Shown: piece after piece, positions 8,340-15,279 of the stretch
Layout of the letters: every line of letters starts with the position of its first letter
Position numbering within the stretch: the first letter of the stretch is position 1
Source: Chryseobacterium oryctis
GTDB lineage: Bacteria > Bacteroidota > Bacteroidia > Flavobacteriales > Weeksellaceae
NCBI RefSeq assembly: GCF_025971925.1
Contig: NZ_JAPDHV010000003.1
Location: 124,001-188,000, forward strand
Reading direction: 5' to 3'
Length of the DNA stretch: 64,000 nucleotides
Program-made: the position numbers and the translations under genes
The notes under the pieces: model-generated
The model's input: the letters and a program-made list of their open reading frames with translations, nothing else
The model's database searches: none
Told to the model about the DNA's origin: nothing

Positions 8340-8551
8340 GGTACTACACATAACATTGTATTGGCAAAATGGCGGTTTAAGAGAGATATTGAAAGTTTCT
8401 CCTTTTTTTATCGCAACAGCCTTTTATTATTTCCTTTTTTCATAAATTTAGAAAATAATAAAAGGCTGTTGCTTAGCTTAGTGCAAAATTGAAAGTTTAG
8501 GCTTTCTAATCCGCCATTATCGCCAATACTTTTTCCGTTATACGATATTTT
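8340..8551 (+). repeat. Cassette junction site A (attC-like, ~200 bp)
   Basis: Ordered elements: the right end of cassette 1 (GGTACTACACATAAC, 8340-8354); left arm GTATTGGC-AAA-ATGGCGG (8358-8375); a perfect 20-bp inverted repeat (8413-8432 with 8453-8472, loop 20); right arm CCGCCAT and GCCAATAC (8511-8529); then the left end of cassette 2 (GTTATACGATATTTT, 8537-8551) directly before the ATG. One strand would fold into a long imperfect hairpin. There is no T-run after the central stem, so it is not a simple terminator. Confidence 0.7.
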
Positions 8552-9367
8552 ATGAAAGACATCCTATCGTCAATTTTCGAAACAAATAAAGAAAGGTTAA
8601 AGAATCCAATTATTGGATCTTTTTTAACATCTTGGATTTTAATTAATTGGAAACCTATATTAATTTTAATATTTTCAAGCAAGAATATTGAAGATAAAAT
8701 TAAATTTATAACTCTTGAGTATAATAATATTTTCAATATATTAATTCTACCATTATTATTTTCCTTTCTGTATATTATAGTATTTCCTTATTTATTAATG
8801 TTTATAGATAAATTAACGAAAAAAGCAACTGAAGGAAGAAAGAATGAAGCTTTAAATTTAACAATTTTAGATGTTAAGAATAAACAAAAATTGGCGGAAG
8901 AAGAAAGTGAATTAGAAAACATAAAAGCTTCTTTCAGAGAAAAGAAAGATTTAAACAAGAAAATAGAAATATTGACAACACAACTTGATGAAAGAGAAAA
9001 TTTAATTGATATATTAAATAAAGAAATTGAGAATTTAACAAATATATCTACTAACAAAAATGAATCTTTAGAGCAAAATGATTTGTTAGAAAATGAATAT
9101 CGTAAATTTAAAGAAACCTACGAATTTGTATATTTTAAAGATATTGGAAAAGAAATAAGTTCAAGGAGATATTTACCAGACAATATTGATATTTTGGTCG
9201 TTGAAAAATTCAAAATATTAGATATAATTTTGGAAACAAGAGATGATGAAAATCAAAGAAGCTACTTTGATTTCACTGAAAAAGGTAAATATTTTTGGAA
9301 ACGATATCTTCTCGGAATGAGCATTAAGAAAAAAGTTTATGATGAAGATGATGATTTACCATTTTAA
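8552..9367 (+). CDS. Cassette 2: two-span membrane protein with coiled coil, unknown function
   Basis: The protein has 271 residues and its ATG is immediately adjacent to the cassette boundary. It begins with an amphipathic segment (KDILSSIFETNKERLKNPII), then two hydrophobic spans at ~25-43 and ~66-88. A Lys/Glu-rich coiled coil covers ~95-190, and a globular C-terminal part (YEFVYFKDIGKEI... to DEDDDLPF) follows. The NPIIGSFLTSWILINWKPI stretch is a form I have the impression of in other Bacteroidota proteins of unknown function, but I cannot name the family. A membrane-anchored coiled coil with a small soluble sensor or effector end is all that can be said. Confidence 0.6.
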   Translation: MKDILSSIFETNKERLKNPIIGSFLTSWILINWKPILILIFSSKNIEDKIKFITLEYNNIFNILILPLLFSFLYIIVFPYLLMFIDKLTKKATEGRKNEALNLTILDVKNKQKLAEEESELENIKASFREKKDLNKKIEILTTQLDERENLIDILNKEIENLTNISTNKNESLEQNDLLENEYRKFKETYEFVYFKDIGKEISSRRYLPDNIDILVVEKFKILDIILETRDDENQRSYFDFTEKGKYFWKRYLLGMSIKKKVYDEDDDLPF

Positions 9368-9368
9368 A

Positions 9369-9576
9369 AAAACATCGTATAACATAGGTTTTGCAAAATG
9401 CGGGGTTAAGTCATTGATTGAAATCTTGTCAAAATAATCCGCAACTGCTTTTCATATTGTTTTTTTCTCTAAATTAGACAATCTGAAAAAGCATTTGCTT
9501 CGTTTCTGAATTCTTAAACTTCTTGTTCTTCGAATTCCCACACTTCGCAAAGCCTTTTTCCGTTAGCCGTAATTTC
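9369..9576 (+). repeat. Cassette junction site B (attC-like, ~205 bp)
   Basis: Same order as site A with different sequence: the right end of cassette 2 (AAAACATCGTATAAC, 9369-9383); left arm GGTTTTGC-AAA-ATGCGGGG (9387-9405); central imperfect inverted repeat 9441-9460 with 9478-9498; right arm CCCACACTTCGCAAAGCC (9537-9554); then CTTTTTCC and the left end of cassette 3 (GTTAGCCGTAATTTC, 9562-9576). The block between right arm and boundary (CTTTTTCCGTTA) is shared with site A. Confidence 0.7.
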
Positions 9577-9593
9577 AAACAATAATACGTTTA

Positions 9594-10037
9594 ATGAAAG
9601 AAAGTGTACCAAAAACAAAAATTGAGTTGAAAAATTGGATGGAAAGCAATTGTTATGATTTTCGTGGATATTCAATAGCTGGAAATTCTATTTCAGAAGG
9701 ATTCGGGATTGAAGAAAATGAATCCTCATATATTTGGTATTACACTGAATACGGGAAAAAGGAGAATTTAAAATATTTCAAATTAGAAAGTGAGATAATC
9801 GAATATGCATTCAATCACATAAAAGCAGATAAATGGGCAAAAGCAAATTGTATTGGATTTGGAACTGACAAAAACGAAAGTATCAAATTAACCGAAATTC
9901 TAAAAAATATGAAGATTGATTATTTTCAAGACCAAATTCCATTTACAGACGAACCAATTTTTAGAACCTTCGTTTTTGGATGTGATATAAAAAAAGTATC
10001 TTTTTTGAAAAATGAATATTATCATTCATATAATTAA
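9594..10037 (+). CDS. Cassette 3: small unknown protein (147 aa)
   Basis: The protein has 147 residues, is slightly acidic and soluble, with no signal peptide or membrane span. It starts MKESVPKTKIELKNWMES and has aromatic-rich beta segments (SSYIWYYTEYG) and a helix EIIEYAFNHIKADKWAKANCIGF. The size and composition resemble many small immunity-like or cassette-borne proteins, but I recognise no family and assign no function. It is the last gene of the array, 15 bases after a cassette boundary and 2 bases before the closing repeat. Confidence 0.6.
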   Translation: MKESVPKTKIELKNWMESNCYDFRGYSIAGNSISEGFGIEENESSYIWYYTEYGKKENLKYFKLESEIIEYAFNHIKADKWAKANCIGFGTDKNESIKLTEILKNMKIDYFQDQIPFTDEPIFRTFVFGCDIKKVSFLKNEYYHSYN

Positions 10038-10038
10038 A

Positions 10039-10077
10039 GAAACTACAGCTAACATTGTATTAGCAAAATGTGGGCTG
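10039..10077 (+). repeat. Truncated cassette site C at right edge of array
   Basis: The right end of cassette 3 (GAAACTACAGCTAAC, 10039-10053) is followed by ATTGTATTAGCAAAATGTGG. This copies the left arm of site A nearly base for base (ATTGTATTGGCAAAATGGCG). The central stem and right arm are missing: the sequence runs straight into the gcvP terminator about 20 bases later. Confidence 0.65.
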
Positions 10078-10094
10078 AAATGCAAAATACAAAC

Positions 10095-10122
10095 AAAACC
10101 CTCTCAGCTTTGAGAGGGTTTT
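10095..10122 (-). terminator. gcvP terminator (bidirectional)
   Basis: A perfect 12-bp stem (AAAACCCTCTCA/TGAGAGGGTTTT) has a 4-base loop and T-rich flanks on both strands. It lies 26 bases after the gcvP stop and can also stop transcripts leaving the cassette array. Confidence 0.85.
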
Positions 10123-10147
10123 GTTATATATCAATAAACTTTTTTAA

Positions 10148-13006
10148 TTACATATAAGCTTCAATAGGCTCACAAGTACAAACTAAGTTTCTGTCTCCGT
10201 ACGCTTCATCAATTCTTGAAACAGTAGCAAAAAACTTGTGGTCTCTCACCCACTCCAACGGATAAGCTGCTTTTTCTCTACTGTAAGGTTTATCCCAAGA
10301 ATCTGAGATTACCACCTGTTCTGTATGAGGAGCATTTTTCAACACGTTGTTTGCTGGATCAGCTTGTCCGTTTGCAATCTCATCAATTTCATGTTTGATA
10401 GCAATTAAAGCTTCTGCAAAACGATCGATTTCTGCTTTACTTTCAGATTCTGTAGGCTCAATCATCAATGTTCCGGCAACAGGGAAAGAAACCGTTGGAG
10501 CATGGAAACCATAATCCATCAATCTCTTTGCTACATCAGCAACTTCAATTCCTAAAGATTTGAACTGACGGAAATCTACTATACATTCGTGAGCAACTCT
10601 TCCATTTCCGTTTGAATATAAAATCGGGAAATGCTCAGCTAAAACTTCTTTCAGATAATTAGCATTCAAAATAGCATGTTCTGTAGATTTTTTCAATCCT
10701 GCAGTTCCTAACATCTTGATGTAAGCGTAAGAAATATTTAAGATTAATCCAGAACCGTAAGGTGCTGCAGAAATACCTTCAATCGCTTCTTTAGCTCCTA
10801 CTTTAATATTGGCATTTGTAGGAAGGAAAGGCACTAAATGTTTAGCCACACAAATCGGGCCAACTCCAGGACCTCCTCCACCGTGAGGAATTGCAAATGT
10901 TTTATGTAAATTCAGGTGACAAACGTCTGCTCCGATGTTTCCTGGACTTGTATATCCTACCTGAGCGTTCATGTTTGCCCCATCCATATAAACCTGACCT
11001 CCATGTTCGTGAATCAAACTTGTAATTTCTTTAATATTAGCATCAAAGAATCCGTAAGTTGACGGATAAGTAATCATTACACAAGATAGGTTTTCAGAAT
11101 GTTGCTCAGCTTTAGCTTTTAAGTCTTCAAAATCGATTTCTCCATTTTCAAGATTTTTCACCACTACAATCTTCATACCTGCCATTGCAGCAGAAGCTGG
11201 GTTGGTACCGTGCGCAGACTGAGGAATCAATACTACATTTCTGTGACCTTCACCTCTTGAAATATGATATTCTCTGATAACCATCAATCCTGCATACTCA
11301 CCTTGAGCTCCGGAATTTGGCTGAAGAGAAGTTCCCGCAAAACCTGTGATTTTAGCCAAATCACTCTCCAGTTCGCGAATCATTTCCTGATATCCTCCCG
11401 CCTGATTTACTGGTACAAATGGATGAACACTACCCCAATCTGCCCAAGAAAGAGGTAACATCTCAGTTGCAGCATTCAATTTCATCGTACAAGAACCAAG
11501 AGAAATCATCGAATGTGTTAATGATAAATCTTTTCTTTCCAAACGCTTGATGTAACGCATCAATTCCGTTTCTGTGTGATATTTGTTGAATACTTCTTCT
11601 GTAAGAATTTCGTCTTTTCTCAGGTTTTCTTCAGGAATACTGTATCCTTCTTTAATCTCTAATTTGAAAGACTGCTTATCTTTAAACTGAGCAAAAGATG
11701 CGAATAAATAATTAAGTTTATCTAATGTAGTACTTTCATTGATAGAAATACTTACAACTCCTTCTGTGAAATAGTTTAGATTTAATCTATGATCAAGCAT
11801 CAATCTCGTCAATCTTGCTTTTTCATCTTCACTCATCGCAATCTTCACAGTATCAAAAATTGGCTCTTCAACAGTCTGATATCCTAAAGCCTGAAGACCT
11901 CCTTTCAAAGCATTAGCTTTAAAATGAATTTGATCAGCAATATAAGCTAATCCTTTCGGACCATGATAAACAGCATACATACCTGCCATTACCGCCAAAA
12001 GAACCTGAGCTGTACAAATGTTTGAAGTTGCTTTTTCTCTTTTGATATGCTGTTCTCTCGTCTGTAAAGCCATTCTTAATGCACGTCTTCCGTACATATC
12101 CTGAGAAATACCGATGATTCTACCCGGAATATCTCTCTTATAATCTTCTCTACAAGAGAAAAACGCAGCGTGAGGACCTCCGTATCCTAAAGGAATACCA
12201 AATCTTTGTGTCGTTCCAACAGCACAATCTGCTCCCATCGAAGCCGGAGACTTCAGCTTAACCAAAGCCATTGGATCACAAGCTACAACAACCTGTAAAT
12301 CTAATTTTTTATAGTCTACAATATTTTCTGTATAATCTAATACAATACCATTTTTACCTGGATATTGCAATAAAACTCCATAATAAGTTTCATCAAAATT
12401 GTGAGTTTTGTGATCTCCCTCTACAACTTCAATTCCTAATCCTTCAGCTTTTGTCTTTAATACAGATATTGTTTGTGGTAAAACAAGATCCGAGATGAAG
12501 AATTTATTAGCATTATTTTTCTTCTGATCTTTAGTTCTGTTATTAAAGAACATATGCATTGCTTCTGCAGCAGCCGTAGATTCATCCAATAACGAAGCAT
12601 TTGCCAAAGCAAAACCTGTAAGGTCACACACAACAGTCTGGAAATTAAGAAGAGCTTCTAATCTTCCTTGTGCAATTTCTGCCTGATAAGGTGTATAAGC
12701 AGTATACCAGCTTGGGTTTTCAAAAATATTTCTTTGAATCGCCGATGGTAATAACGTATTATGATATCCAAAACCAATATAACTCGTATAATCAGTATTT
12801 TTTGATGCCAATTCTTTAGAATGATTAAGCATTTCATACTCTGACAACGGTTCTGAGATCTCAAGGTCTTTTTCTAAACGGATAGAAGAAGGAATGGTTT
12901 GAGAAATTAACTCTTCGACACTTGAAACGCCAATTTTTTCCAACATAGCCTGTTTATCGGCTTCATTTAGAGAAATGTGACGGCTCACAAACTGTTCTGT
13001 ATTCAT
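10148..13006 (-). CDS. gcvP: Glycine dehydrogenase (aminomethyl-transferring), P-protein
   Basis: The protein has 952 residues, the full length of the fused homodimeric form (N- and C-terminal halves in one chain). It decarboxylates glycine with pyridoxal phosphate and passes the aminomethyl group to the lipoyl H-protein. The PLP lysine is Lys702 in HLNLHKTFAIPHGGGGPG. The N-terminal blocks SYIGFGYHNTLLPSAIQRN and YTPYQAEIAQGRLEALLNFQ, and SLGSCTMKLNAATEM at the start of the second half, are all intact. gcvT and gcvH are not in the window. No -7 box is obvious just upstream, and no glycine riboswitch fold was recognised. Confidence 0.98.
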   Translation of the reverse strand: MNTEQFVSRHISLNEADKQAMLEKIGVSSVEELISQTIPSSIRLEKDLEISEPLSEYEMLNHSKELASKNTDYTSYIGFGYHNTLLPSAIQRNIFENPSWYTAYTPYQAEIAQGRLEALLNFQTVVCDLTGFALANASLLDESTAAAEAMHMFFNNRTKDQKKNNANKFFISDLVLPQTISVLKTKAEGLGIEVVEGDHKTHNFDETYYGVLLQYPGKNGIVLDYTENIVDYKKLDLQVVVACDPMALVKLKSPASMGADCAVGTTQRFGIPLGYGGPHAAFFSCREDYKRDIPGRIIGISQDMYGRRALRMALQTREQHIKREKATSNICTAQVLLAVMAGMYAVYHGPKGLAYIADQIHFKANALKGGLQALGYQTVEEPIFDTVKIAMSEDEKARLTRLMLDHRLNLNYFTEGVVSISINESTTLDKLNYLFASFAQFKDKQSFKLEIKEGYSIPEENLRKDEILTEEVFNKYHTETELMRYIKRLERKDLSLTHSMISLGSCTMKLNAATEMLPLSWADWGSVHPFVPVNQAGGYQEMIRELESDLAKITGFAGTSLQPNSGAQGEYAGLMVIREYHISRGEGHRNVVLIPQSAHGTNPASAAMAGMKIVVVKNLENGEIDFEDLKAKAEQHSENLSCVMITYPSTYGFFDANIKEITSLIHEHGGQVYMDGANMNAQVGYTSPGNIGADVCHLNLHKTFAIPHGGGGPGVGPICVAKHLVPFLPTNANIKVGAKEAIEGISAAPYGSGLILNISYAYIKMLGTAGLKKSTEHAILNANYLKEVLAEHFPILYSNGNGRVAHECIVDFRQFKSLGIEVADVAKRLMDYGFHAPTVSFPVAGTLMIEPTESESKAEIDRFAEALIAIKHEIDEIANGQADPANNVLKNAPHTEQVVISDSWDKPYSREKAAYPLEWVRDHKFFATVSRIDEAYGDRNLVCTCEPIEAYM

Positions 13007-13385
13007 TTTTTTTATTAGATTTTGTTTGTAAAAAGATGGGTAAAATTACAATTTTTTACAGGATTTCACAACTAAGTTAAAATCAACAATAAAATCAACA
13101 ATTTTAATCTATCTTATTTAAAATTAACCCACTTTAATTACTACTTTCACAATAAAAACATCTAAAAAAGCATAAACAAATCAAATTAGAAACAAAACCC
13201 AAAAGTTCAAATTTGACAGAAAGAAAAGATTTTAATTAAAAATCTCACTGATTATTCTCTAAACCATTCTGCCCACCCTTTCAATAAATGGTTTTACATT
13301 TTAAACTTTAAATGCTTAAAAAAGAGGAAGAAAAATTTTCAAAAAAACATTATCTATATTTATTCTAAATTAATATATTTGCATC
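13007..13385. other. AT-rich intergenic region upstream of gcvP
   Basis: About 380 bases between the divergent gcvP and the small Cys-rich gene. It is largely A/T with no reading frame of note. At its right end TATATTTG (13374-13381) is an exact -7 box match pointing to the plus strand. Nothing else could be supported. Confidence 0.45.
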
Positions 13386-13538
13386 ATGAATATGATCGTC
13401 CCTTTCAAAGTACCACCTTTGGCTCCTGCATTTTCTTTTAATAATGAGGAATTGTTTTGTGAAAAGAAGTCTTGCTGTAAGAAATTTAAAAAAGGAAAAA
13501 GATGTAAAAAGTGTCCAGGAAGAAAAAAAATGGCTTAG
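13386..13538 (+). CDS. Small Cys/Lys-rich protein (50 aa)
   Basis: The frame encodes 50 residues: MNMIVPFKVPPLAPAFSF, a short acidic piece, then CEKKSCCKKFKKGKRCKKCP and GRKKMA. The five cysteines spaced C-x4-CC-x7-C-x2-C among many lysines suggest a small metal- or nucleic-acid-binding peptide. The exact -7 box TATATTTG ends only 4 bases before the first ATG, so either the message is nearly leaderless or translation starts at Met3. Its stop is 4 bases from the convergent dnaJ-like stop. No family is recognised. Codon pattern, promoter box and composition argue it is real. Confidence 0.55.
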   Translation: MNMIVPFKVPPLAPAFSFNNEELFCEKKSCCKKFKKGKRCKKCPGRKKMA

Positions 13539-13541
13539 TTT

Positions 13542-14186
13542 TTACAAATTTTTTACTAAAAAATAAATTGCTAATATTAATAGCAGTACGGCCATTATTA
13601 TTCTGAAAATCTTTGGCTGACCATGCGGATTCATTGCTGTTCTAGGCTGTGACTTAAACATTTCTTCCGCTTTTTCTCTGAATTTCTCGCCTTCAGATTC
13701 AAAAACTTCCGTAATTGTAATTCCCTGAACTGCTGTTTTATGCAATAATGAGTTGGTTGCATGAAGTAAAATTTGGAATTTCCCGTCCTTAAACTCTGTT
13801 ATTTTAAAAATCCTTTCTCCATAAGGCTTTTCCAATCCGAAAGGCAAAACTTTCACAACATCGGCATTTTGAGTTTGCCAATTGATGATTATCTCCTCTC
13901 CTTTTTTCGCGTGGATTTTATTTGCCGTAAAAGTTTTTATAGAAGGCGGAATATTGTATCTGAAACTTTTCTGGTGACTTTCCAGATTTTGGTCATAAGT
14001 TCTTCTCTTACTTTTATCACTCAAAATTTCGTAAGCCTCCTGAATTTCACGAAAACGCTCCGCAAAAAAATCGTCATTCTCATTTTTATCCGGATGATAT
14101 TTTAAGGACAATTTTCTATAAACTTTCTTGATGTCTTCTTCTGAAGCATCCTGAGAAATCCCGAGAAAATAGTAGTAATCTTTCAT
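13542..14186 (-). CDS. DnaJ-domain protein with C-terminal membrane anchor
   Basis: The protein has 214 residues from the ATG at 14186. An in-frame TTG four codons upstream is rejected because it lies inside a TACTTTTG -7 box (14196-14203). Residues 1-70 are a J domain with the HPD motif ([29 protein letters not shown]). A beta-rich middle ([20 protein letters not shown]...) follows, with one membrane helix at the very C-terminus ([16 protein letters not shown]). The J domain should stimulate a DnaK ATPase at the inner face of the membrane. There is no Gly/Phe or zinc-finger region, so this is not the general chaperone DnaJ. Confidence 0.85.
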   Translation of the reverse strand: MKDYYYFLGISQDASEEDIKKVYRKLSLKYHPDKNENDDFFAERFREIQEAYEILSDKSKRRTYDQNLESHQKSFRYNIPPSIKTFTANKIHAKKGEEIIINWQTQNADVVKVLPFGLEKPYGERIFKITEFKDGKFQILLHATNSLLHKTAVQGITITEVFESEGEKFREKAEEMFKSQPRTAMNPHGQPKIFRIIMAVLLLILAIYFLVKNL

Positions 14187-14358
14187 TGAACTATGCAAAA
14201 GTAGGAATTTTTATTTTTTATGTTTGATAAAATTTTGTATTGATTTTTTATGCAAAGTTAGATTCTTATGTTTTTTAATTTTGAAAAAATAATAAATTGA
14301 TTTGACTGGGCATTAGTTCCTTATTTACAACTAACCAAAACCGAGATCATATTTCGCA

Positions 14359-14410
14359 CAGATAAAGCAGATTTTGCGGATGATGTTATTAGCTCAATTT
14401 GCTTTATCTG
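14359..14410. repeat. Inverted repeat CAGATAAAGCA / TGCTTTATCTG
   Basis: Perfect 11-base arms with a 30-base spacer lie in the 395-base space between the dnaJ-like gene and the terminator of the sigma-factor operon. There is no T tract, so it is not a terminator. Apart from this and the terminator at 14518 the interval holds nothing recognisable. Confidence 0.5.
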
Positions 14411-14517
14411 CAAAAAAATTACTTTTAATAAAGGAAAAACCCTAAATAATTTCAAATTAGATTCTTCATTTCACTGCGTTGTATTCGGAATGGCATAATG
14501 AGAATACATTATAAAAA

Positions 14518-14552
14518 GTTCGGGTCGGAAAACTTTGTTTTCCGACCCGAAC
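14518..14552 (-). terminator. Very strong terminator of the sigma-factor operon
   Basis: A perfect 16-bp stem (GTTCGGGTCGGAAAAC with its complement) and a 3-base loop are followed on the minus strand by CTTTTTAT. It lies 30 bases past the stop of the 85-residue gene. Confidence 0.9.
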
Positions 14553-14581
14553 CAAACAATTTCAATTTAGTTACTTTTAAT

Positions 14582-14839
14582 TTATGCTTCGCAAACACTA
14601 TTCTTTTTACAACATCCAGATGCAAACTCTTTCTTTAACTTTCCTTTCAGTTCCTGATATTGCTCTTCATCCATCTCTCTGATTTTATCTGCCAATCCGA
14701 AAGGAGATTTTTCTTTGATTCCGTATTCTTCAAAAATACCTTTTACAAATCTCTTTCTTTGCACTGCCTTTTTTGCAACTAATGCTACACCTACTACTGC
14801 CAAAGCTCCCAGAGCTCCTTTTAATGCTGAATTTTTCAT
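14582..14839 (-). CDS. Small membrane-anchored protein with Cys-rich tail, unknown
   Basis: The protein has 85 residues. Residues ~7-23 (LKGALGALAVVGVALVAKK) form an Ala/Gly-rich hydrophobic helix. A basic stretch and an amphipathic helix rich in Glu/Lys (REMDEEQYQELKGKLKKEF) follow, then CCKKNSVC at the end. It is the third gene of the ECF sigma operon (85 bases after the second). The DEEQY.ELK pattern is similar to the SPEEREKF pattern of its neighbour, suggesting related stress or envelope-sensing peptides. Function unknown. Confidence 0.65.
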   Translation of the reverse strand: MKNSALKGALGALAVVGVALVAKKAVQRKRFVKGIFEEYGIKEKSPFGLADKIREMDEEQYQELKGKLKKEFASGCCKKNSVCEA

Positions 14840-14924
14840 TTTTTCAAAATTTTAAATTTTACTACTTTGTTTTTTATATAGACGAATCAATTTTAATTTT
14901 ACTTTACTACTTCTAAAATTTTAA

Positions 14925-15266
14925 TTATTCGTTATTTTTATTACCCCTATTGAAGAAACCACTTGCGCATCTACTTCTCCAGGCTTCTTTGAATTTTTCT
15001 CTTTCTTCGGGAGATAAATCCATCATTTTTTCTCTCATTTTTCTTTCCCTAAACCCTTTCATACCTTTTCCAAAGTGAATTCCTCCGAAAAGAATTTTAG
15101 ATAAAACCAAAATTCCCATAGCCTGCCAATATGTTATTGATTTCACACCTAAAATCTCAGGAAGAAGACCATTCCATAAAGCCATCACAATCCAAGTGAC
15201 TCCCAGAAAAATTAACGGCGGACATAGTATTAGAAAAATCCAGCCTTTTTTGTGTTTATGATTCAT
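14925..15266 (-). CDS. Membrane protein with CpxP/LTXXQ-like C-terminal helix, unknown
   Basis: The protein has 113 residues: a basic N-terminus (MNHKHKKGW), two hydrophobic spans (~9-31 and ~46-62), then a cytoplasmic-looking basic region and MMDLSPEEREKFKEAWRSRC. It starts 13 bases after the sigma factor stop, so the two are almost surely cotranscribed. Genes in this place often encode anti-sigma or accessory membrane proteins of an ECF sigma factor, but no recognised anti-sigma domain (ZAS, FecR) is present, so the role is inferred from position only. Confidence 0.7.
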   Translation of the reverse strand: MNHKHKKGWIFLILCPPLIFLGVTWIVMALWNGLLPEILGVKSITYWQAMGILVLSKILFGGIHFGKGMKGFRERKMREKMMDLSPEEREKFKEAWRSRCASGFFNRGNKNNE

Positions 15267-15279
15267 ATTTTCTTCTTTA

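Larger units (their letters stand above)
7197..10077 (+). mobile_element. Array of three integron-like gene cassettes without an integrase
   Basis: Three genes in the same orientation (7235-8338, 8552-9367, 9594-10037) are each enclosed by a private 15-base inverted repeat. Each pair starts GTTA upstream and ends TAAC downstream: 7197-7211 with 8340-8354, 8537-8551 with 9369-9383, and 9562-9576 with 10039-10053. Between genes lie foldable sites whose outer ends belong to neighbouring cassettes. In integrons, the first bases of a cassette (TTRRRY) are complementary to the RYYYAAC box of that cassette's own attC, and that is the arrangement seen. The sites are ~195-210 bp, longer than usual attC sites, and no integrase gene is present in the window. 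It could be an integrase-free cluster of attC sites or a different cassette system. Confidence 0.7.

Noticed and set aside
8413-8472. Perfect 20-bp stem as a Rho-independent terminator of the HEPN gene
   Set aside because: The loop is 20 bases, no T tract follows on the plus strand, and it sits inside a larger nested fold shared with site B.
13007-13385. Glycine riboswitch upstream of gcvP
   Set aside because: The region is A/T-rich with no GC-rich paired aptamer helices; no riboswitch pattern recognised.
14359-14410. Inverted repeat as a terminator or regulator
   Set aside because: Spacer of 30 bases, no T tract and no gene start nearby; kept only as a repeat.
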